Source: Whalleya microplaca
Taxonomy: Eukaryota; Ascomycota; Sordariomycetes; Xylariales; Xylariaceae
Reading direction: 5' to 3'
Length of the DNA: 64,000 bases
NCBI GenBank assembly: GCA_022497155.1
Contig: MU385774.1
Span: forward strand, 1 to 64,000
Shown piece by piece: positions 54,934 to 64,000 of the stretch (positions are counted from its first letter, which is position 1; each line of letters starts with the position of its first letter). Made by a program: the position numbers and the translations under genes. Below the pieces are notes generated by a model that was not told the origin of the DNA, made no database searches, and worked only from the letters and a program-made list of their open reading frames with translations.

Positions 54934-55896
54934 GATGGCTTTAGCAGGCCAGCCAATTGAGACTGGTTGAACTCTGAGGGATGAAGATTCTCCTCGGCAA
55001 CGTCGACCGAGTGTGATTCGTTGGTGACTAGAGTTGATGCTATTTGTCCAGGCATATGCGGTATATGCCTCCGATGGTCAACTTGGTCCGAAAGATTTAA
55101 GGCTCCACCGGTCTAAAGAATCTAGTGACCCGGTTGGCTCACAGTGTTCGTCCGACGACTGTTACACGGTATTGGACATTGAAAAGTTTACCCGTCAGAC
55201 TTATTAGACATTTATGAGACAATCAGATCATGAGATAATAAGCCACTTAGAGCTTCATTTCTTGGTATAGATATTACAGCGAAACCTAAGACAAGAAAGC
55301 AAAACATGTGTCCCGTATAGAAACAGTGTGATGCGTTAAAATACCCAAATTATTACTAAGCAGACAAGATAATTCCTCACGGCAGCTATGTTCTGGTATT
55401 TGCATCTAGTTGCAGTTGCAATGTGTGTAATGATAATTCAGGTGTTGCCGTGATCACTAATGGTTGTCAATTACAGTTGTAAAGTTGTAAGTTCTAGGTG
55501 ATCCCTTTTTCCTACACCAGAAGATTAAGCAAGAGACTCTAAATACAACCATTCCACCGAGCTCTATTTGCTTAAAGGCACTATAAGTATTACCCCTGTC
55601 GTGATACATCTGTATAAGTACCTCGTCAGCGGACCAAGCGCCGCGGATGCGTAGCTAAGTTTTAGCAGCTGCCTCTCGAAAGCGATGTGGACTTATCATA
55701 GAGACTGAGTCACGGCAACAATACATATCCTACAAGTGAAGAAGTACCCCATTCAATCTATACCTACAGTCAACATACCAAAACAGCCAACTTGCAATTG
55801 AAACGTATATATATAAGAATACACGATCAGAAACATATCCTGTCCCCTTATACCACACGACTATAAGCTAGATACCCCTTTGCGACATAGTAATCA
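54934..55896. other. Intergenic, promoter of the aminotransferase
   Basis: About 1 kb with no supported gene. The antisense-like 54861-55055 frame is a shadow of the aminotransferase first exon. Confidence 0.4.
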
Positions 55897-56481
55897 TTAG
55901 ATCGATGACAATGAAAGCAACAAACTCCGCCCCCTAACAAGGGCATCGATTCCTGCAATCTGAGCCTCACAAAGCATTGCTTTGTTCTCAGCAATGCGTA
56001 GATACATTGAAATGAGAAGCTTCGTCAGGTCGGCCTTATTGATTGTTATGACAGCTTTTTGGGTGGTCCATGCGATCTTGAGGTAAAAATATTCTCCTTG
56101 TTGCCCGGCGTAAATTGCATGTGAACCTTGCGATAGACCGCTGGGCTCTTTCGCTATGATTTCTTCTGCAGCTGTGGCCAAGATATGTTTGATGTGATCG
56201 GTTAATGCAGAGACTGGCCTAGTATATACATTGTGGCCGGCACGGATAACTTGATACTTGAGTTTGTGACCGTGCAACTCGATGTTTATATTTTGTCCGA
56301 TATCGATAGGAGTTCCCTCTGACACTTCGGCCCTGCGTTCGATTTCCTGGGGCATTACATCTCTTGGTTCGGCCTTGTAAATTCCGGCCCCGGAATCAGG
56401 GAGTTTTGAGCCGTATTCCGATACTGCTCGACTGAACGCACTCCCACAGAGAGAGAAGATGAATACACTGTAAAGTAGCAT
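55897..56481 (-). CDS. Small secreted protein of unknown function, 194 aa
   Basis: Single-exon frame with a clear N-terminal signal peptide (MLLYSVFIFSLCGSAFSRA; cleavage probably near residue 18). The mature part begins with a polar, likely disordered stretch (to about residue 55). It continues as a mixed alpha/beta region (NINIELHGHKLKYQVIRAGH; FYLKIAWTTQKAVITINKAD) and ends in a helical segment (LLISMYLRIAENKAMLCEAQ). There is one Cys in the mature protein, so it is not a disulphide-rich effector. I do not recognise a family. Its position near the repeat-rich end and its secretion make it an effector-like candidate, which is inference only. Confidence 0.6.
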   Translation of the reverse strand: MLLYSVFIFSLCGSAFSRAVSEYGSKLPDSGAGIYKAEPRDVMPQEIERRAEVSEGTPIDIGQNINIELHGHKLKYQVIRAGHNVYTRPVSALTDHIKHILATAAEEIIAKEPSGLSQGSHAIYAGQQGEYFYLKIAWTTQKAVITINKADLTKLLISMYLRIAENKAMLCEAQIAGIDALVRGRSLLLSLSSI

Positions 56482-58287
56482 ACTGGAGGGCGCTGAATGG
56501 ATATGGAAAGCTGGTTGTCCTGCAGATTTTAAACACGATGTTAAGGTGATATTCCGGTTGGCTAGGTAGACGGGAGTATGAGGATCAATATGAGATTATA
56601 TTGACACTCGAAAATATGTATATTATCAAAAATTAGTTTCTGAAGCTTTCGAGGTAATATATATATATATATAACAACTACTTGAAACAATTGTGTTGCC
56701 CTATTCTTAGAGCTCGGTAACAGACTCGTGCAAACGTTGATAGAGGATTCGGAACCTGACGGGTAGCATTGCATTTTTTTGGTATAATTGGAGAAGAGAA
56801 TGCCCATGCTTCTACTCTCAGTAATAAATTCACGATTTGCTTCGTTTAAAAACGTCATAGTGGGACTAAGACTGTGGAAAGATGTTTCTCGCAGTTTAGT
56901 TGAGAATAATCCTATTTACCGAGCAGAATGTGAATCATAAACCTATTCTTATTTACAGTGTGGTGGGTTTAAGCTGTCAACTCACTTAGCAGGATCTTTC
57001 CCGTATATATTAAGATTTCTTTGTTGGTCTAATGACTATTAAAGTTAACATCATTAGACATTGCTGTTTATAATGGAAGGTCTTTTATAAACCTACCAAG
57101 AGGCCTCTTAGTCCACATAATAGATGGATTTACTCAATTCCAGTTCCTAGATAATTTATTACAGTGAAAATGATATCTATCATTTATTTCAGCCATCAGT
57201 GTGTTTCAGCTTACATGGTGGTGTATCGAGTACGTATTGGGTATATCATTATTCCACCTACTTGGAAACCATATTGCATTGATTGATGCATTCAATGCCA
57301 TCAAACCAAGAATAGCTTGTGATGTTTTATTAGGGATACTAACTATAGTCATCTCGGCTCTTTATGCTCTATCCAGAGAACGAAAGAGCTACAGCTAACA
57401 GATGTTTTCTTGCTGGTACATATTGGCTGGATTCACCGATGCCAGGTGGGAAACGCCGGCACTAGACTGCTTTGGTTAATTCCGTCTTCATGTCTCCATT
57501 GACCGTCGACGATCTATATCGTGCCGACAAGGGGCACACCGGAACATTCCTCCAAATCTATATTTAGGTTAATATATGCGAATAGACTATGGCCAGTGTC
57601 ACGGGTGATAGCTGACTAAGCACCCCATAGCAGACCTCACACCTCACACCTCATCATTCCATCAACAACTACACAGCATACAGATATACACAGCAGACAG
57701 CTTCAATAGGACACCCCTTGCGCAGCCAGAAACCCCGCATATTGGGCTATTAGACATGATAGTCAGGATCATTCCGGAAGTTGCCAAATGGATACAAGCG
57801 GGCCGTGCTTTTATCCGTGTCGGATAGCGCAGCTTACCCAATACACCTATTAGGAAATTCTCTATTCGATTGTCTATTGCGACTGTAGCATATTGAGAAC
57901 GTGAGTTGATGCCTTTGAATTCTGGAGAAGCGGTCCTAATTATACAAAGTACTAGTGACTGTACCATGTTGAAATACAGATTAAGAATATTCAAATTGGC
58001 TTGAGGTCCGGCTATCCAGAGTGGCCAATGGCCTACTATATATGTGTACAATACCTATGCGATATCTGTGTATTGTACCAGTCTTAACCCTCAAATCGAC
58101 AAACTAATCTTAAGTAGGTATCACTGTCTCGTAGTAATTGATGGAGACAAGCCTCTATTATTACTTACCGCTGTTTCTAAACCGCGAGATGATAAAACAG
58201 GAACGAATGACAATATGGAACAAAGTGATGAGAAGCATAGTGGCTGAATTAGTGCAAGGTGAAGCTATGGGGGGTAGGGCCCCTTTA
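56482..58287. other. AT-rich intergenic, no supported gene
   Basis: AT content rises toward the right-hand repeat block. A 65-codon plus-strand frame at 57201-57398 has two hydrophobic stretches but no other support. A (TA)n run lies at about 56656-56672. Confidence 0.4.
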
Positions 58288-58984
58288 TATATTGTCTTGG
58301 GACAGGGTGTCGGGGTGAAGCGAAAGTGAAATATATCAAGTCAAAAATAAGTGTATATAACTACCAGAGCTATCTGTATGACTATCTGGTAAAACTGGTG
58401 ACTATATGTGACAATTTTATAAGGTAAATGTGAGGGAAAAGGTCAGCTAAATATAGGTATGTAATCCACTATAAATTGCCCTGTAGAATGCCCTGTGGAT
58501 ACCCTGTGACATGGCTCCAGGGGGCTTCTAGTAGCTCCTAAGCTGCTGTTAATACCCGTAATCCCCTGCCTTATTACATCCCTCCCTGATTTTTTAGCTA
58601 GCGTCTACGTAGCTGAAAAATCTGGGAAAAAAAAATGAAAACACGCCCCACACTTAAATGCCTGACCTTCAGATCTGAAAAAAAAAATTTTCACCCCAGG
58701 GACCTTAGGGTAACAGGTCAGATAGCCACAGCTATCAGCAGCAGCTGCTGCAGCAGGTCAGGTGACAACAGGTCAGCTAGCCACAGCTAGCAACGGCTTT
58801 TAACAGGTCAGATAGCCACAGCTATCAGCAGCAGCAGGTCAGGTCAGGTGACCTCCCTATAAGCCTCCCTAGCAGCTGACAGCAGGTGACAGCAGGTCAG
58901 CTAGCCACAGCTAGCAGCAGCAGCAGCAGCAGCAGCTGACAGCCTCCCTTGCTGCTAAAGGTAACATTTAAGTAATAGGGTGTA
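58288..58984. repeat. Unmutated repeat segment at the edge of the transposon block
   Basis: The segment 58293-58406 has a RIP-mutated copy at 59470-59583. Its first 23 bp (58288-58310) recur in inverted orientation at 62994-63016. It is followed by a 13-bp imperfect inverted repeat (58588-58600 with 58610-58622) and a hairpin array (58716-58940). Composition is normal up to about 58985 and then collapses to AT. This looks like the non-degraded end of a transposable element; the family is not identified. Confidence 0.7.
58716..58940. repeat. Tandem CAGGTCAG hairpin repeats with CAG microsatellite
   Basis: Four units begin CAGGTCAG and contain a 16-bp hairpin with a constant CCACAG loop: 58721-58736, 58776-58791, 58811-58826 and 58900-58915. 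Units 1 and 3 have the stem GATAG/CTATC; units 2 and 4 have GCTAG/CTAGC. Spacers are rich in CAG/CTG, ending in a (CAG)n run at about 58911-58937. Confidence 0.85.
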
Positions 58985-61900
58985 TTAGGGTGTAAAAAAG
59001 ATATTATCTAATATCGTCGTTTATATAAATTGTATACGTATTAATAGCTAGCTATATCTAGCTATATATTAAGTATAATTAGCTTATTACTATTACTTAT
59101 ATAAAATAAATAAGTTTATATATAAAAATATACGGCCTAGTGTTTTTAATGTTATCGCGCTTTATATTCCTAGTGTATAAAAAAAAAAAATTCGTAAATC
59201 GTGAGTAATAAGTAATATAAATGTGGTATATAAATAAAATAACTAGCTAATTATCGATTAAATATATAGCTTAATTTAATTTATATAAAAAACAAGTAAT
59301 TATAGGATAAAATGAAATAATTTATATATAAAAGTAAATTTAATAATAAATATACTTTAAATAGCTATTACTAATAAATTTTATACTTTTATAACGTATA
59401 ATATAAAAAGACTATTTTATTTAATTAATTAAACAGTAAAGAAATTAAGGCTTATCCGGGAAAACTAAATATCTTAAAATAAAATATCGGGATAAAGTAA
59501 AAATAAAATATATTAAGTTAAAAATAAATATATATAATTATTAAAGCTATTTATATAATTATTTAATAAAACTAATAACTATATTAAAAAAAGTAATTAT
59601 AAGGTAATAGTATATATTATAAAATAAATAAAAATCTAACATTTAAATTATAGCGGAGCTATAATCTTAAATGCTTAGGATTTTTTATTTTTTTTATCTA
59701 CTATTTTATTTTATTTAATTTAAGCTAATTCGGAAAGCCCCTTTACGGCCTTATATTAAATGCCGCGGGATAAAAAAAACTTCATTATCTTTAATAACTT
59801 TATTTTAATCTAATAAATTTAATTTAAAAATGTTTATAGATTTTTATAAAAACGACTTTTTTTCGCTTAAAAAGTTCTTTATTTTTAGCGCTTTTTTCCT
59901 TTAATATAATAGTAAGTCTCCTTTTTATTTGCCGTTATTAATACTCGTTTTGTTAGGCTTATAGCCATTTATAAAAAGCAGCTATATATACACTTTATAG
60001 CGCAGCCACAGGTATGTGGCTAAAAAGGTGGCATAATTACCTCTCTCCTTATATAGCTATAGCTTCACCTATATAAAAATAGCTTAAATAATTATTAATT
60101 ATATATATATAAACCTTATAAATAATAACACTTATATCGTTCCCTTTTTCTTTTTATCTTTATTTTAAAAAAACCCTTTTTTAATAAAAAAACGAAACGC
60201 TTACGTTTCGTTATCGTAATTTACTCACGTAATACGTAATTAAAAAATCGACTTTTCGGATAATTTTAATTATCGACTACTAATTACTAACTATCTTATT
60301 TTCGTTAATTATTTACCCGTTTACGCGGTTAAAACAATTCGATAGTTAAACTCGATTTTCGATAACTAAAGCTAATTTTTATAATAAAGTTATTAGCTGT
60401 TATATTATACCTTTATTTTATAACTATTTATACCTGCCTTAATAAATACCAAAATCCCTAAAACGATAAGATCACTAGATTTTCATCTCTTTTCTTTTTT
60501 TTTATCTTCCTTTTTTGCCTGTTTTATTTCGGCGTTATTATTAATTTTACTGATTAAACGTTATTATAAATATTATTTCTTTAGTTTTAAATTTATAATA
60601 TAAATATAAAAACGCTATTTCCTTTTTTTCTTATATTTAATAAGCAGGTTAGACTTTATTATAAAATTTAAAACTTCTTTTTAAATAATTAAAAATTAAT
60701 TTAAATAACGAAACTTAATAACGAAATTATTAATAAAATTAAAACTTTCGTTATTTTATTACCTCTAAATAAACGATAGGTAATTTCGGCAAAAATTTAT
60801 ATCTCGTTATAATATAGCTAATTAAAAAATTACCTAAAAAAGTAAATATGAAAAATATATATAACGCGAGTAGCAGTCTAGGAAGTAAATATTTATATAT
60901 AATAAGTCTAAAATCCCTCGCCTATTAGTCTAGTTACTCCGGCCCAGCTACCGTAACTAATAAATAAAAACAACGAAAAACGTTTTTTTTATCGTTAACG
61001 ATTTAATAATAATCCTAATAAATTACCTTTTATAAAACGACATATAAAGTTTTCCGATAAAAAAATACGGGACTTACTAAAAGCCTTATAAGCAGATCCG
61101 GTTAGGCAAAAACAGCCCGACTTACCTCCTAACAATTAAAAAATTATTATAAAAAAGCCAGAGGAAATTCCTTTTCCTCGCAAACGAAACCTTAATTTGT
61201 TAGCACTTAATATAACACTTAATATATTATCCCCACGTAAAAAAAACCTAAGTTCGCTTATTAAAACACTTACTACACCGCTAAAGCCTTATTTAATACT
61301 ATCACCGCGCACGTAAAATTAAAATTTAGTAATTAAAACACCCACGCGTCCAGCCTTATCATAATACTCACAAATAAACTCACCTTACTCACCGGTTAAT
61401 TTAACGCCTTTTTATTTTACCCCCGTATCAGCCAATATATTAAGCAATTAAAATAACTAGTAATAAGACTTAAAGCGAAAAATCGCCGAATATATCGCTA
61501 CTTTTAATCTCGCTATCGGGAGCGGTCTTATAACGGATATTTTAGTTAAAATTAATAATGCCGCGTTAGCTATAACATAAAATAATAATATTAAATTTAT
61601 TTTATTCGGTTAAAAACTTTAATATATCGGTTTCTTTTAACTTAATATAAACGAAAGTTTTAAAAATAACGATAGCACTATAATTAATTAGAATATTTAT
61701 TAATAAAATCCGTATTAATTTGCCGACATAATTTGTAAAATAGCCTAAAATAAATATAAAAAAGGCGTGCTAAAAAAGAATTTTCCCGCTTTTTTTTATA
61801 AAAACACCCAAATTTAGTAATCTGTATAATTAAATAAGCCATATAAAATATTTATATAAGACGATTTAAAATTTATACTAACTAAAGTATGCGAGAAATT

Positions 61901-62783
61901 TAAAATTAAAGTAATAAATGCCCTTAAATAGCTTTAATCCGATAAAACCAAATATTCGGAAACTTCCGTTTTAGCCGATATATTTATCCGTACGTAAGTT
62001 ATATATATTATTTATTATATTAAAGCTTTTAATATAAATAAAAATATCTAATATTTTTCTTAAATATAAAATAGCTTTTACCTTACTTTAAAAAAGAACG
62101 TAAACGGTCTTATTATTAGTATATTAATTAATACTTTTTTATCCCGGATTAAAAAAAAGCAAAAAATTTTGCGAGATAAATTACTATTTACCGGTTAAAG
62201 AAATCCCGTTATATAATTAATAATATCTATTCCGGTAACCTTAAATAAAATCCCAAGGTTTATAAAAGCACCCTTAAAACAAAAATTAATTATAGCTAAT
62301 ACGGCATATATTATAATAAAAAAAAAGGCTAACGCGAACTACGCTAATTAATTAGCTAATTATATCTTAAAATATACCGGAAACGACAATCGTAAAAATT
62401 ACTATAAATCTAGTTATAAATAATATAGCTAGAGATATTAAAATTATAAATTTCAAAACCGCAGCTCCTAAAATTAAGGCCGAGGATTTTGTAGCCGCGG
62501 ACATTATTAAGCCAAAGAATTATTTCGTAAATAAAGTTTCGGCCGAAAACGCGCTAAATAAAAATTTAGCTTTCGCTGCTTTTTTCGCCCGTATATTTAC
62601 CGGTATTATTAATAATATAAGCTAGAACTGTTAAAATATATTTATATCGGAATTAAAGACGAGATTTTTTTAAACTTTAGTAATAAAAAACTAGCGGATT
62701 AAAAATAACAGTTATATAATAACGGTTATTATTATAATAATAAAGTTATTAAAAAAAGCGAAAAAGAAGCTTTTATTATATAT
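58985..62783. repeat. RIP-degraded transposon block, right end (part 1)
   Basis: Extremely AT-rich with no open frame of useful length. The 59470-59583 segment is demonstrably a C-to-T/G-to-A mutated copy of 58293-58406. Patches with somewhat higher C/A content (about 60890-61400 and 61760-62600) look like a decayed retroelement coding region, but I cannot name a domain safely. Confidence 0.88.
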
Positions 62784-63011
62784 TGTTATGGGGCTAGTGT
62801 GCCGTGGCACATATATATCGCTTGTCTTTTTCTTTTACTCTCAGATAGAACACACACAGCTCAGACAGCCTTGTCGCCGATAATAGACACATCTCTCCTT
62901 TCGATTAATCGCTATTATAAATGACTCTTTTTGTTTCGTTGCCTTAATTACTTCCGATTAACGAAGCCATGAAGTGGCACCTCCTTTACCCTAACACCCT
63001 GTCCCAAGACA
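62784..63011. mobile_element. Solo-LTR-like island, 228 bp
   Basis: A stretch of normal composition inside the RIP block. It starts TGTTATGGGGC and ends CCCAAGACA (TG..CA ends) and is flanked on both sides by ATAT, a possible 4-bp target duplication in low-complexity sequence. Its right end (62994-63016 with flank) is the exact reverse complement of 58288-58310. Lack of mutation suggests insertion or conversion after the surrounding RIP, or length below the RIP threshold. Confidence 0.55.
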
Positions 63012-64000
63012 ATATAATAATTAGGCAGCCTTTAATAAAAATAATTATATTTATTTTTGCCGTATTTAAAATAAAATAGCTAAAACACTTGACATACTAA
63101 CTTATCGATATTATAATAAATTATGTAAAAATAATTCTATATTTTTTATTTATAATATTTAATATATATTAATATTTTTAACTAAAATAAAAATACGCCT
63201 TTTATTTATTTAAATAAAAAAGGTTATCGATAAAGCCTTTTTTACCGCATAACTAAAAAACGATAATATAAAGCTACTCGTTATCTCGCTATTTAACAAT
63301 AATAAAAATTACTTTAACGAGCTTAATCCCGACAACCTTTTTATGCCATTTTTTGCTAGGTCTTATAATATTTATTTAAGCAGAAAAAACGGCGCCTTAA
63401 TAAAAAGCTATATATATTTAATAATAAATATAGTGCTTAAAAAAACAAAAATCTAACTACTATTTATAGTAATACTAGCTATTCCCGGATTATAGTAAAT
63501 AAAAAATAGCTATCAAAAAAAGCTAACGACGTCGTAATTATAACTAAGAAATCTATTATAATTAATAATATCGGCAGATAAATTAACCTATAGAAATGGG
63601 CTTTATTTTCGTTTATAGTTAAAAATAAAACGAGAAATAATATAAAAAAACTGGCAAAGTTCCCTTACTTAATATAATTTACTAATAAGCTAAAGCTAAA
63701 CTTATTACTTAACTTAAATTTTTTCGATATTAATAAAACGGAAATAAGTTATAAAATAAGTACTATTACTTTCGGCTTATATAATAATATTAAAATACCT
63801 ATATAATTTACTAAAAAAAAAGGTATAATATAACGCTATATTATTATAGCTTATAATATAATAATACCCTTACACTTAATAATAGCTATTTTTATATAAT
63901 ATATAAATCTTCTTAAATATAATAAAAATAACGTAACTAAAAATTATATATTTATTGCCGAATATCCCGGTACGCTTAATACTATAACTAATAATAAGTT
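63012..64000. repeat. RIP-degraded transposon block, right end (part 2)
   Basis: AT-rich, stop-dense sequence like that at 58985-62783, continuing past the window edge. No coding frame remains. Confidence 0.85.

Noticed and set aside
57201..57398. 65-codon hydrophobic ORF
   Set aside because: Short, AT-rich surroundings, no homology recognised and no splice or promoter support.
58716..58940. CRISPR-like array (regular repeats with spacers)
   Set aside because: Irregular spacing, hairpin variants and low-complexity CAG spacers in a fungal genome; it is a repeat-element array, not CRISPR.

Overview
This is a filamentous ascomycete (Pezizomycotina) nuclear window, most likely a Sordariomycete. 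Evidence: short GT-AG introns of 54-139 nt, fungal-specific families (DUF7704-like, an AspRS-DUF2156 fusion, a split-core Cid1-type nucleotidyltransferase, a Prs1/Prs5-type PRPP synthetase) and very AT-rich blocks at both ends that carry the signature of repeat-induced point mutation (RIP). All gene models were built by hand from reading frames, splice motifs and remembered family conservation; no search was run.

Layout. 1-2.64 kb is a RIP-degraded repeat. 2.6-4.34 kb holds one small conserved gene (minus strand). 4.34-10.63 kb is gene-poor. 10.6-31.2 kb is a housekeeping block: cytoplasmic asparaginyl-tRNA synthetase (-), the splicing factor Bud13/Cwc26 (+), TFIIF alpha (-), a large Cid1-like nucleotidyltransferase (+), an OTU-like protein (+), ribose-phosphate pyrophosphokinase (-) and an Asteroid/XPG-like protein (+). 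Neighbours are arranged as divergent and convergent pairs.

33.6-56.5 kb is an accessory block with long intergenic spaces and several relics: an FAD monooxygenase fused to a polytopic membrane domain, a TPR-repeat fragment, a nucleoside 2-deoxyribosyltransferase-like protein, a cytochrome P450 exon relic, a SAM methyltransferase, an unrecognised small gene, a DUF7704-like membrane protein, a secreted oxalate decarboxylase, a broken ergosteryl-aspartate synthase (ErdS), an ACC-synthase-like aminotransferase and a small secreted protein. The FAD enzyme, P450 relic and methyltransferase look like the remains of a specialised-metabolism locus (inference).

58.3-64 kb is a nested transposon graveyard. 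An intact 114-bp segment and its fully transition-mutated copy lie 1177 bp apart, giving direct evidence of RIP. There is also a family of small covarying hairpins and an unmutated solo-LTR-like island. The strongest unusual observations are the ErdS gene with two in-frame TAA codons of RIP type, the FAD monooxygenase-membrane fusion with a 22-nt microexon beside a GC-AG intron, and the concentration of GC-AG introns in the accessory block.
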